Source: Croceicoccus sediminis | GTDB lineage: Bacteria; Pseudomonadota; Alphaproteobacteria; Sphingomonadales; Sphingomonadaceae | Assembly: GCF_007570835.1 (NCBI RefSeq) | Contig: NZ_SUNC01000004.1 | Coordinates: 1 to 64,000, forward strand | Reading direction: 5' to 3' | DNA: 64,000 bases | Part shown: positions 54,137-62,658 of the stretch, piece by piece | Layout: every line of letters starts with the position of its first letter | How positions within the stretch are numbered: position 1 is the stretch's first letter | Notes under the pieces: generated by a model | Database searches by the model: none | What the model was told of the DNA's origin: nothing | Seen by the model: the letters and a program-made list of their open reading frames with translations, nothing else | Position numbers and translations under genes: made by a program

Positions 54137-54832
54137 TTATTTGTCGAGCACCATCTTTTTCGCGAGAGAGCGACCAGCGCGGTTGCCGAACGACATTGCG
54201 ACGACGAGAAAGTTATCGACCATGAGGTCTTCGACCTGCGCTTCGTCGATCCTGCCCGCGCACCAGTTCGCCACTACCCCCCACTGCGCGTCGGCGTGCG
54301 ACGCCTCAAGCGCCTGCTGCCCGAATGCGCGCAAGAGCTTCAAGTCTACCTGGTCGGAACGCAGCCACGCCCTCAGAATCGATGTTGGCATCTGCTGAAG
54401 CGAGGCGAAGAGCTTCACCGGGCCCCGCGGAGAGAAATACATTTCCGAAGTGACTTGCGACCACCCCGGAAAGCGGACCGTCTCCTGTGCGATGCGCCGC
54501 GTCATGCAGATGGCCTCGGACAGGCTCCAGACCTCTCGATCATCGAACTCGAAGACTTCGAGCGTGTCACTGTGATGAGCAGCAGCCGCTGCCGCGACGA
54601 CACCATCCTTGTCACCGAATGCATTGTAGATCGTGCGAAGCGCCACGTCACATCGCTCACTCAACTCCTGCAGCGTGAATTCGGAGCCACCGGCCTCCGC
54701 GATCATCGTCCAGGCCGTCGACAGGATCTCTCGCCGACGCTTGTCGAAAGTCCGCGCATAGGGGCGACGACGTTCAACGTTCCCATCGTCGTCCGCCTTT
54801 TGCTTCGACTGCTTCGTATCGCTAGCTTTCAC
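54137..54832 (-). CDS. TetR-family transcriptional regulator
   Basis: A 231-residue regulator. After a charged N-terminal tail (~1-28) comes the TetR DNA-binding domain with helix-turn-helix FTLQELSERCDVALRTIYNAFGDKD (split over about residues 52-75), then a helical ligand-binding domain without recognisable specificity. The start is GTG 54832, shortly after AGGGG. It lies between the two receptor genes and is the only transcription factor in the catabolic block, so it is the best local candidate for controlling it. Its own upstream region carries a 16-bp palindrome and a TGCA-N6-TGCA site. Confidence 0.88.
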   Translation of the reverse strand: MKASDTKQSKQKADDDGNVERRRPYARTFDKRRREILSTAWTMIAEAGGSEFTLQELSERCDVALRTIYNAFGDKDGVVAAAAAAHHSDTLEVFEFDDREVWSLSEAICMTRRIAQETVRFPGWSQVTSEMYFSPRGPVKLFASLQQMPTSILRAWLRSDQVDLKLLRAFGQQALEASHADAQWGVVANWCAGRIDEAQVEDLMVDNFLVVAMSFGNRAGRSLAKKMVLDK

Positions 54833-55021
54833 ATTGGCCCCTAGTTTTCACGCATCCGCCACCGATGGCCTTTGTCATGCGCCGGTTCGTCAAGGCAAGT
54901 CAGAAATGCCACAAGAAATCTGGCAGGAACCGGCAATTTGGGTACCCTTGCAGCCGACAGCATTCCACGCGCCTCAATCCGCAGCTTCAAGATATGTCGG
55001 TCCACGGGAAGAAGCTGCCAT

Positions 55022-55037
55022 CGTTCGAATTCGAACG
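55022..55037. promoter_or_regulatory. Perfect 16-bp palindrome upstream of tetR
   Basis: CGTTCGAATTCGAACG, fully self-complementary, 190 bases upstream of the tetR start. Size and symmetry suit a TetR-dimer operator; autoregulation is a guess. Confidence 0.45.
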
Positions 55038-55064
55038 GGGCGATATCATACCCGACCGCACCTA

Positions 55065-55078
55065 TGCAGATTAGTGCA
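55065..55078. promoter_or_regulatory. TGCA-N6-TGCA dyad, site C (tetR upstream)
   Basis: TGCA-GATTAG-TGCA, 233 bases upstream of the tetR start codon and downstream of receptor 2. Confidence 0.5.
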
Positions 55079-55159
55079 GCATCGCCCTACGTGTAGATAC
55101 CTGCACCATGAAGAGGGTCGGCTCGATCATGCGATCCAACCGACCCTCCACGATCATCG

Positions 55160-57547
55160 CTAGAAACGGACGGTGCCCTGCAGCATCACTTCGCGCGGAC
55201 GGTTGGTAACAGCGAGGATTTCCCCGCCGCTGGCCGGACCGCCAGGCTTGTCCGTCGCGTAGACTGCATATCGCTCGTTCGTGAGATTGCGGCCAATGAG
55301 AGCAAGCTCCCACCGCTTGCCATCGGGATAGAGCTTCAGACCACCATCAAGACGGATGTAATCATCCTGGCGAGCGAGCGGATTGTTGGTCGTGTTTGCC
55401 CAGACCTTGCCATTGTACGTCGCCCGCCCACTGAAGCCGACCATCATGGTGTCGCTCACCGGCTTGTCGAGCTGAAATCCCGCGTTCGCGCTCCACTTGG
55501 GATTGTAGGGAAGCTGCGCACCGCTCAGGTCCTGTTGACCGCCGACACATCCCAGTTGGGCCGTCTGCCCGGCGTAACAAGGCGCTCCGAGGAATTCGAG
55601 ATACTTGCCGTCGTTATAAGCGACTGCACCGGACAGGGTCAGGTCGGAAGTAGCCCGGAAGTTGCCTTCCAGCTCGACACCGGTCGTTCTCGACCGACCG
55701 GCGTTATTGATCGAGAACGTGGCGGGAGGCCCTGCATTGAAAGTGGCCTGCTGAAGGTCGGTGAAGGTATACCGATAGATTGCACCGATCAGCGTGAGCT
55801 TGCGGTTGAGGAGCTGAGCCTTCATGCCCACTTCCCCGCCCTTCGCCTTCTCGGGCCTGAAGACCAGATTTTCGGCGGTCGATGTAGCGCCCAACACGCT
55901 TGTTGCGGAGATACCGCCGGATTTGAAGCCGGTGCGATAGGCCGCATAGATCATCAGGTCGGTATTGGGTTTGTAGGTAAGCGATACCTCCGGCGACCAG
56001 TTGTCGTCGGTACGCTTGGGACGCAAAGTCACGCCCTCCGGAAGGAGAATTGCCGAGGCCGGAAAATTCGGGCCGAGCATCTGATCTTGGTTGACATAGT
56101 CGTTGGTGACCGCGCCCTTCTTCGTCTCCTTGGTATAGCGAACGCCGCCGGACAGCTCGAGCGCGTCGGTGATTTCCCAATCGATCTGGCCGAATGCAGA
56201 ATACGTCTTGCCCCTGGCTTCCTCGGTCCGATCCCATAGCGCGTAGAAGCCGTTGGAATCGGCGCTATTCAAACCCGCACCGCCGACACCACCCGATGAT
56301 CGTTTCTGCGTTTCGAAGAACGCACCGACAGTAGCATTCACACTGGATTCGAAATCGGTCGAAACACGAAGCTCCTGAGACAGGGCCTTCGTATCTTCGA
56401 AAGTGTATCCCGTAAGGCGCGCGTAGATCGTGCCGTCGTAGTTATCGAACCCCTTGGAATCCAGTTTGTAGGCACCGGTCACCGACGTGATTGTAAAATT
56501 CTCGCCATAGTAATTCATGGTCAGAGACGACAGGTAGGCCTTGGTATCGTTGTACGGCGTCCCGTCGCGCGATCCAGGCCAGCCATCGCCTGCATATGCA
56601 GATGGCAAAGCGCCGTTGGACGTTCGGCCATCCAGCTTACAGTCGCTGAACGGGTCAATCACGCCATATGACGAGGCGTGTTCCCCGGTGCAGACCGTCT
56701 CCATGGGGCCAAGTTCGTTGTTCTGCTTCACATCTGCGGCGAAAATCTTGAGCGACGCATCGAAGTTTTCGCTGGGCGTGAGAGCCAAAGTGATACGGCC
56801 AAGGTATTGTCGGCTGCTCGGCAGCTTGTCGGCCGATGGCCGCAGGATGACACCGGGATCGAATGGGCTATCGATTGGCTGCGCGACATTCTTGATCCAG
56901 CCGTCGGTCTTCGACGCCCTCGCCGCAACGCGAACCCCGAATGCATCGGATATGGGGCCGCCAACCGCGGCTTCGATAAAGCGCTCATCCGCGTTGAACT
57001 CGTATCCTGCGCGGGCATACCCTTCGACGACATCGCCCGGCCCGGCTGTCTTGACCGAGATAACACCGCCCGGGCTGTTCTTGCCGAAATAAAGCGCCTG
57101 AGGCCCCTTCAGCACCTCGACCTGCTCCACGTCGAAGAAGGACAGGACCGAGATGCGTCCACGGCTCGACTGGACGCCATCGATGTTGACGGCAACCGTC
57201 TGCTCGATGCCCTTGTCGCCCGACGCCGAACCGATGCCGCGGATCGCGAAGGTTGCCCCGTTACCGCCGCCGCCAACAGTTTCGAACCGAACCTGCGGAA
57301 GCAGAGTGCCCACGGCCGACAGGTCCGAAATGCCCTTTTCAGCAAGCGCTTCGCCGTCAAGGGCGGTGATCGCAACAGGAACGTCGAGCAGACGTTCCGA
57401 CTTCTTGCGTGCCGTAACGATGATTTCGCCCTGACCATTTTCGTCGGAGCCATTGAGCGAGACAGCCTGCGCCATCACCGGGCTGGAACTCAGAAAAGCT
57501 GATGCCGCAACACCAACCAACAAAGCACTAACACCTAATCGGTTCAT
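55160..57547 (-). CDS. TonB-dependent receptor 2 of the catabolic block
   Basis: A 795-residue outer-membrane receptor without STN domain. The signal peptide ends VMA-QAV; TonB-box-like EIIVTARKKSE, the plug with GPQALYFGKNSPGGVIS and a long barrel ending MLQGTVRF follow. ATG 57547 fits the ribosome site better than ATG 57556. The plug closely resembles receptor 1, so the two are paralogues with different barrels, perhaps for different parts of a substrate mixture. The gene stands between tetR and a VOC gene with its own AT-rich upstream region. Confidence 0.9.
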   Translation of the reverse strand: MNRLGVSALLVGVAASAFLSSSPVMAQAVSLNGSDENGQGEIIVTARKKSERLLDVPVAITALDGEALAEKGISDLSAVGTLLPQVRFETVGGGGNGATFAIRGIGSASGDKGIEQTVAVNIDGVQSSRGRISVLSFFDVEQVEVLKGPQALYFGKNSPGGVISVKTAGPGDVVEGYARAGYEFNADERFIEAAVGGPISDAFGVRVAARASKTDGWIKNVAQPIDSPFDPGVILRPSADKLPSSRQYLGRITLALTPSENFDASLKIFAADVKQNNELGPMETVCTGEHASSYGVIDPFSDCKLDGRTSNGALPSAYAGDGWPGSRDGTPYNDTKAYLSSLTMNYYGENFTITSVTGAYKLDSKGFDNYDGTIYARLTGYTFEDTKALSQELRVSTDFESSVNATVGAFFETQKRSSGGVGGAGLNSADSNGFYALWDRTEEARGKTYSAFGQIDWEITDALELSGGVRYTKETKKGAVTNDYVNQDQMLGPNFPASAILLPEGVTLRPKRTDDNWSPEVSLTYKPNTDLMIYAAYRTGFKSGGISATSVLGATSTAENLVFRPEKAKGGEVGMKAQLLNRKLTLIGAIYRYTFTDLQQATFNAGPPATFSINNAGRSRTTGVELEGNFRATSDLTLSGAVAYNDGKYLEFLGAPCYAGQTAQLGCVGGQQDLSGAQLPYNPKWSANAGFQLDKPVSDTMMVGFSGRATYNGKVWANTTNNPLARQDDYIRLDGGLKLYPDGKRWELALIGRNLTNERYAVYATDKPGGPASGGEILAVTNRPREVMLQGTVRF

Positions 57548-57625
57548 CTTCCCCATCCCTTTTGTAATTACATTATTTCAATAGATTATTTTTATATTTA
57601 TTTTAATTCTAAGAATTTAAGTATG

Positions 57626-57642
57626 TGCAGTTTTTAAATGCA
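57626..57642. promoter_or_regulatory. TGCA-N9-TGCA in the receptor 2 upstream region
   Basis: Two TGCA half-sites nine bases apart (not six as at the other sites), 79 bases upstream of the receptor 2 start, in a strongly AT-rich stretch. A looser relative of the shared dyad, or chance. Confidence 0.25.
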
Positions 57643-57717
57643 GATAATAAATTTCTATTTATTGATTATCTTCTCATCAATTTCGAATGTATCGACCGCA
57701 GGGTAATCGTCAGGCGA

Positions 57718-58179
57718 TCAGGACCCCGTCCATTCGTCGATCATCGGCTTGAGTTCGGCATCAACGAGTTCGACCACGAAAGATCCGTCGGGCGGGGTCA
57801 TGTAGGTAAGGACCCCGTACCCCTCCTCCGGCGTGCCGTTTGCCGCGAGAATTTTCCAGCCGGAGGATACCAGTCGCTCCGTCTCTTCGACGAGGTTGTC
57901 GACCCAGATACCGATGTGACGGCCGTCAGGCTGGTTGGACGTGTCATAGAAACTGTCCGCCGGCCCCTCGCAGATTTCAAGGTGCACAGGGCCCTGCCTT
58001 GAATAGACCGCCTTCATGGCAATCTCCTTCCGCCCCTTGCCTGGAATCCAGTGCACGATCGGATCGAATTCCTTCACTTCGGTCCATTCAAGGCCAAGCG
58101 CTTCGCCCAATTCGGACATCGCCTTTTCAAGGTTCTCGACGATGATGCCGGTGTGAAAAGTTCTGCTTAAGTCAATCAT
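57718..58179 (-). CDS. VOC-family protein
   Basis: A 153-residue VOC protein (FHTGIIVENLEKAMSELGEALG start; HIGIWVDNLVEETERLVSSG second module; SFVVELVD end). Potential metal ligands are His near residue 8, His near 85 and Glu in VELVD. The reaction is unknown. ATG 58179 has a GGAG-type site; an 11-codon extension upstream is rejected. It is divergent from the NMO-acyl-CoA operon across a 373-base region and upstream of receptor 2 on the same strand. Confidence 0.82.
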   Translation of the reverse strand: MIDLSRTFHTGIIVENLEKAMSELGEALGLEWTEVKEFDPIVHWIPGKGRKEIAMKAVYSRQGPVHLEICEGPADSFYDTSNQPDGRHIGIWVDNLVEETERLVSSGWKILAANGTPEEGYGVLTYMTPPDGSFVVELVDAELKPMIDEWTGS

Positions 58180-58383
58180 ATCGATCCGCTCCGCTCCTGC
58201 CCCGCACGCCACACACTTCTTCGGCGAGTGACGTGCCTTATCGTATTTTCATCGATTTTCATGATTTATGAGGAAGGCTTCCACTTCGACAATCATGACA
58301 ATAAGGCACTAAAGATCAGTGTTATTTTTTCGAACAGCGCTCGTTCAGCAATTTTGAATCCAATCATCATAAACGCCGAAATA

Positions 58384-58397
58384 TGCACCTGAGTGCA
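58384..58397. promoter_or_regulatory. TGCA-N6-TGCA dyad, site D
   Basis: TGCA-CCTGAG-TGCA in the VOC/NMO divergent region, 205 bases from the VOC start and 155 from the NMO start. Confidence 0.55.
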
Positions 58398-58462
58398 GCC
58401 TTCCGATGTCACGTTCTTGCCGATCTTTATCTGCAGGCCAGCGGCCAGAGTCAATTAGAAGT

Positions 58463-58476
58463 TGCACGATAATGCA
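58463..58476. promoter_or_regulatory. TGCA-N6-TGCA dyad, site E (NMO operon)
   Basis: TGCA-CGATAA-TGCA, 76 bases before the NMO start. With its 5' T it is very close to site A (TTGCA-Y-GATA-R-TGCA in both). Confidence 0.6.
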
Positions 58477-58552
58477 TTTAATGTATGCCTCGTGGAAAGG
58501 CGCGGCAATATCAGAACGACCGAGCCAGTCAGAATAATTCGAGGAGAGGATC

Positions 58553-59674
58553 ATGGAGCCGATGCAAAGCCTGGTGGGGGCAGAGTTCCCTCTTTTTGCA
58601 TTCAGCCATTGCCGTGACGTCGTGGCTGCGGTCAGCCGCGCTGGCGGGTTCGGCGTTCTGGGTGGAAGCAGCTTTACCCCCGAAAGCCTGGAGCAGGAGC
58701 TTGCCTGGATCGACGACCATGTCGACGGCAAGCCCTATGGCGTCGACATCCTCGTGCCGGAGAACCAGGACCTTAGCGGCGGCCTCGACATCGATGAGCT
58801 TGTTGCCAAGGTGCCGACGAAGCATCTCGATTTTACGGTCGATCTTCTTACCAGGCACCAAATTCCGGTCGGGCAGGAAGACGTTCTCACACGCGAATTG
58901 CCTGCAACCCTGCCGGAACGCGGCGAACAGCTAATGGATGTGGCATTCCGGCATCCGATCAGGTTGATGGTCAATGCCCTGGGCGTCGCGCCCCCTTCCA
59001 TGATCGAACGTTCGCGCAAGCATGGCGTGCCAGTGGGTGCACTCGTCGGCGCGAAGGAACACGCAATCCGCCAGGTCAATGCCGGCGTCGACCTTCTGGT
59101 TGCACAAGGAGGAGAAGCGGGCGGGCATTGCGGAGAAATATCGACGCTGGTTCTCGTACCCGAAGTCATCAACGCCATTGCTCCGATCCGATCGGTCCCC
59201 GTCCTGGCGGCAGGCGGGATCATGAACGGGGCGCAGATGGCAGGATGCATGGCAATGGGCGCCGCGGGTGTCTGGACCGGTTCGGTATGGCTGGCGACCA
59301 CGGATTCCGAAACGGGCGACGTGTTCCGTGAAAAGATGATCGCAGCATCGTCGCGCGACACCATCCGGTCAAAGTCACGCACCGGAAAACCAAGCCGGCA
59401 GCTTCGCTCTGCGTGGCATGATGCATGGGACGGTCCTGAAAGCCCGGGCGCACTGCCCATGCCGATGATGTCGATGATCAGCCTGCCTGCCTTCGCACAA
59501 ATCGAAAAGGCAGCGGCAGGCGGCAATCAGGATGCCCGCCCTCTTGTCAGTTACTGGGTCGGCCAAGGCGTAGGCCTCGTCAATAACATCCGGTCCGCCG
59601 GCGGCGTCGTTCAGGATTTCAAGGAAGAGTTTGCAGCTGCCGTGGGCGGCCTGATCGAGCTGATCGAATCCTGA
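58553..59674 (+). CDS. Nitronate monooxygenase-family FMN protein
   Basis: A 373-residue TIM-barrel flavoprotein. The likely catalytic His in QGGEAGGHCGE and the FMN-phosphate loop VPVLAAGGIMNGAQMAGCMAMGA (split; about residues 215-240) are typical of NMO/2-nitropropane dioxygenases. The family also includes enzymes that act on CoA-linked ring-degradation intermediates (for example IpdC of mycobacterial steroid breakdown). As it leads an operon with a CoA ligase, hydratase and thiolase-like gene, a CoA-ester role is more likely here than nitronate oxidation. A GAGGAGAGG site precedes ATG 58553. Confidence 0.85.
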   Translation: MEPMQSLVGAEFPLFAFSHCRDVVAAVSRAGGFGVLGGSSFTPESLEQELAWIDDHVDGKPYGVDILVPENQDLSGGLDIDELVAKVPTKHLDFTVDLLTRHQIPVGQEDVLTRELPATLPERGEQLMDVAFRHPIRLMVNALGVAPPSMIERSRKHGVPVGALVGAKEHAIRQVNAGVDLLVAQGGEAGGHCGEISTLVLVPEVINAIAPIRSVPVLAAGGIMNGAQMAGCMAMGAAGVWTGSVWLATTDSETGDVFREKMIAASSRDTIRSKSRTGKPSRQLRSAWHDAWDGPESPGALPMPMMSMISLPAFAQIEKAAAGGNQDARPLVSYWVGQGVGLVNNIRSAGGVVQDFKEEFAAAVGGLIELIES

Positions 59675-59713
59675 GCCGATCGCTGGCAGCAGACGCATAC
59701 GGAAAGGCTTTCA

Positions 59714-61882
59714 ATGAGCATTCTGGCAGATCCGCGCGATGTTTCGATCACTGAAAAGAACTCGCATCCGCTGAGTTCACTTTTCGCCCCGCGGTCGATC
59801 GCCCTAGTCGGAGCGACCGAGAAGTCGATCTGGACGCATTTCATCATGCGCAATTTCAAGGACATCGGCTTTGGCGGAGAAGTCTATGCCGTGAACAGGG
59901 GCGGCAACTCCGTTCTTGGCTATCCGGGATTTTCAAGCTGCCGGGAAATCGGGGCACCTGTCGACGTCGGTTTCATCACCGTGCCCAAATCCGTGGTAGC
60001 GGACGCACTCGACGATCTTGCCGCCGCCGGCATCGCAAATGCAGTCATCCTGACGTCCGGATATGGCGAGATGGGCGAGGAAGGCGCGAGGGATCAGGAC
60101 GCACTCGTCGCCAAGGCAAGGTCGCTCGGCATCCGCGTCTGGGGACCGAATACTCTTGGCTTCAACAATGTCGCAGGGCGCGCGCCGGTGTCGGCCATCC
60201 CGATCGTAAAGCCCGTTTTGCCGCCCAGCATCGCCATCGTTTCGCAAAGCGGGGCCAGTGCATCTGAAATCGCCGAGTACGCGCACAGCCAGAACATCGG
60301 CCTGAGCTTCGTTGCGGCCACCGGCAACCAGGGCGACATCACGATGTCGGACGTCATCGATTACCTTGTCGATGACGAACAGACGAAAGCCATCGCGGTA
60401 TTTGCCGAAAACATCTGCGACCCTGAAAAATTTGTGGCGGCTGCCGAAAAGGCGCGGCGCAAGGCCAAGCCGATCGTCATGCTCAAAATCGGCAGAAGCG
60501 AACTTGCCGGCGCGATCGCGGCAGCGCACACCGGATCGTTACTGGGCAACGACGGAGTGTTTGCCGCGGTCTGCGAACGCCTTGGGATCATCAGGGTTTT
60601 CTCTACCGAAGAACTTATCGACGTGGCGGGACTGCTGGGCGCGACGGGGCCAATTCCCGACGCCGGGCTGAGTTTCATCTCGATTTCAGGCGGAGCTTGT
60701 ACGCTTGTCGCCGACTCTGCCGAAGATCATGGTGTCGATCTTCCCGCAAATGACCCGGCCACCGCGCAAAAGCTTGGCGAAGTCCTGCCGGACTTCGCAG
60801 CAGGGCTGAACCCGCTGGATATCACCGGTGCCGCGATCAGAGACCCGGATCTTTTCGAACGGGTGATCCCGATAATGGCGAATGCCACGGGCATTGGCCT
60901 GGTGGCAATCAACATGCCCGTACCAACAATGGACGGGCAGAGCGTTCCTGCCGCGCTCGCGGCGATCGGGCGTGCCTGCAAGTCGATCGTGAAGCCGGTG
61001 ATCATGGCGCAAACCTGCGCGAAGGCCCTTAACGACACCTCCCGGCAGTCGATCGCGGAATACGGCTTGCCGCACGTGATGACAGGCCTGGAAGGCACGT
61101 TGCGCGCCATCGGGAAGGCAATTTGGTGGTCGAGCCAGATTGAACGCGATCTGCCCTCCTTGTCCTTCGTCGCGAAGGGCGAGACGGGCGAAAAGGTGCC
61201 TACCCGGAACTTGCACTCTGAATACGATGTGCTTGCCTACTTGCGTGGGTGCGGTGTTCCCGTGGTGGCATTCGAACTCGTGACTTCGCGCGCCGAAGCT
61301 ATCGCGGCAGCAGGCAGATGGGGCGGTGAGGTTGTGCTCAAGATTGCCTCGCCCGATATCGGGCACAAGACCGAAGTTGGCGGCGTGCGGCTCAATCTGA
61401 CTGCCGATAGCATTGGCGCTGTTTTTGACGAGATGCTCGAGACAGTTCGAAGCCTGCGGCCCGATGCCGCAATCAACGGCGCCATTGTCGCGCCGATGCG
61501 AAGCGACCCGGCCGTGGAACTTCTGGTCAGCTATTCCAATGATCCGGTTTGGGGCGGGATGCTCACCATCGGACTTGGCGGATCGATGGTCGAATTGATG
61601 GGCGATGCGATGACCGTGCCAATGCCCGTCGACCGGTCGGCGGTCCAGGACATGATAGGCAAACTTCGAGGGGCCCCGCTCCTTAAAGGGTTCAGGGGTT
61701 CGGCCCCTGTAGACCTTGCGAAATTGGCCGATGCCATCGTCGCAATCGCAAACGCCGCCGAAAGCCTTGGGCCGGAACTCGCCTCGCTCGAGATCAATCC
61801 ATTACTCGCCTCCGGTCTGCGGATCGAAGCCCTCGATGGATTGGCCACCTGGCACGAGAAAGGGAATGGCGATGCAGACTGA
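59714..61882 (+). CDS. Acyl-CoA ligase, NDP-forming (acetate-CoA ligase family)
   Basis: A 722-residue fused alpha-beta ligase. It has a CoA-binding Rossmann domain (~25-130, RSIALVGATEKS), a succinyl-CoA synthetase-like domain with the phosphorylated His in AAHTGSLLGND (~271), and an ATP-grasp domain (~490-715; VVLKIASPDIGHKTEVGG). In this family a carboxylic acid, ATP and CoA give acyl-CoA, ADP and phosphate; sphingomonad feruloyl-CoA synthetase FerA has the same architecture. It should activate an acid intermediate for the hydratase and thiolase-like proteins encoded next. It overlaps the hydratase start by 11 bases. Confidence 0.9.
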   Translation: MSILADPRDVSITEKNSHPLSSLFAPRSIALVGATEKSIWTHFIMRNFKDIGFGGEVYAVNRGGNSVLGYPGFSSCREIGAPVDVGFITVPKSVVADALDDLAAAGIANAVILTSGYGEMGEEGARDQDALVAKARSLGIRVWGPNTLGFNNVAGRAPVSAIPIVKPVLPPSIAIVSQSGASASEIAEYAHSQNIGLSFVAATGNQGDITMSDVIDYLVDDEQTKAIAVFAENICDPEKFVAAAEKARRKAKPIVMLKIGRSELAGAIAAAHTGSLLGNDGVFAAVCERLGIIRVFSTEELIDVAGLLGATGPIPDAGLSFISISGGACTLVADSAEDHGVDLPANDPATAQKLGEVLPDFAAGLNPLDITGAAIRDPDLFERVIPIMANATGIGLVAINMPVPTMDGQSVPAALAAIGRACKSIVKPVIMAQTCAKALNDTSRQSIAEYGLPHVMTGLEGTLRAIGKAIWWSSQIERDLPSLSFVAKGETGEKVPTRNLHSEYDVLAYLRGCGVPVVAFELVTSRAEAIAAAGRWGGEVVLKIASPDIGHKTEVGGVRLNLTADSIGAVFDEMLETVRSLRPDAAINGAIVAPMRSDPAVELLVSYSNDPVWGGMLTIGLGGSMVELMGDAMTVPMPVDRSAVQDMIGKLRGAPLLKGFRGSAPVDLAKLADAIVAIANAAESLGPELASLEINPLLASGLRIEALDGLATWHEKGNGDAD

Positions 61883-62657
61883 GCCTTTGCAAACCGAGCA
61901 AGTCGCTTTCGAAAAGCGGGGTGCCGTCGGCATCTTGACGCTTCAGCGCCCAGAGGTCCGGAATGCTATCAGCGCCCAGATGGCGGAAGCTATCGAAAGC
62001 GTAGTCAACCACTGCGAAAACGATCCCGAAATCCGCGCCTGCATCATTACCGGATCTGGCCCCGTGTTTTGCGCCGGTGCGGACCTCAAGGAAGTCGCAC
62101 AAGGCAGAGGGGCCGATCTCGTACGCCCTGAAAGCGGATTTGCCGGTTTTGTCTACGCCAGGAAGAACAAGCCCTGGATTGCGGCAGTTCAGGGCCCGGC
62201 GCATGGCGGTGGAACCGAAATTGCACTTTCATGCGACATGATCGTGGCGAGCAGGACTGCCAATTTCGCACTGCCAGAAGTAAAGCGCGGCATCATCGCA
62301 GGTGCCAGCGGGGCCTTCAGGATCGCGCGGTTTCTGCCTCCAGCCCTCGCGATTGAAATGGTCGCGACCGGAAGACCGATCGATGCGGCGAAGGCGCACG
62401 CATTCGGAATGATCAACGCCATCGCCGAGCCTGACGACGTTCTCGAAACCGCGATGGCACTGGCCCTGGACATCGCAGCATGTTCGCCGCTCTCCGTTCG
62501 CGAAACGCTCGCCATAACGCGGCGCGCGGCGCGCGGGGACGAAAGCTATTTCCGCGGATTGGAAAGCGACGCCATCGCAACCGTCATGGCCGGGCCGGAT
62601 TGCCGCGAAGGCGCAATGGCCTTTATTGAAAAGCGGGCTCCGCAGTGGAAGTCCTGA
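61872..62657 (+). CDS. Enoyl-CoA hydratase/isomerase (crotonase family)
   Basis: A 261-residue crotonase. The oxyanion segments (VFCAGADLKE and GPAHGGGTEIALSCDM) and FALPEVKRGI are visible; one catalytic Glu position (GGTEIAL) is kept. ATG 61872 is preferred to ATG 61866 by its spacing to AAAGGGA, and to a far upstream frame that lies inside the ligase gene. It probably hydrates or cleaves the acyl-CoA made by the neighbouring ligase; hydratase, isomerase and lyase cannot be told apart. Confidence 0.87.
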   Translation: MQTEPLQTEQVAFEKRGAVGILTLQRPEVRNAISAQMAEAIESVVNHCENDPEIRACIITGSGPVFCAGADLKEVAQGRGADLVRPESGFAGFVYARKNKPWIAAVQGPAHGGGTEIALSCDMIVASRTANFALPEVKRGIIAGASGAFRIARFLPPALAIEMVATGRPIDAAKAHAFGMINAIAEPDDVLETAMALALDIAACSPLSVRETLAITRRAARGDESYFRGLESDAIATVMAGPDCREGAMAFIEKRAPQWKS

Positions 62658-62658
62658 C

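Larger units (their letters stand above)
54833..55159 (-). promoter_or_regulatory. Upstream region of tetR
   Basis: 327 bases between receptor 2's stop and the tetR start; no gene I can support. It holds the palindrome at 55022-55037 and dyad C at 55065-55078. Confidence 0.5.
58180..58552. promoter_or_regulatory. Divergent control region between VOC and NMO operons
   Basis: 373 AT-rich bases with no gene. It holds dyads D and E plus a widely spaced inverted repeat GTGCCTTAT (58233-58241) / ATAAGGCAC (58301-58309). Confidence 0.6.

Noticed and set aside
54834-55163. 109-codon plus-strand frame upstream of tetR
   Set aside because: Low-quality composition, no ribosome site, and it overlaps the palindrome and dyad region.
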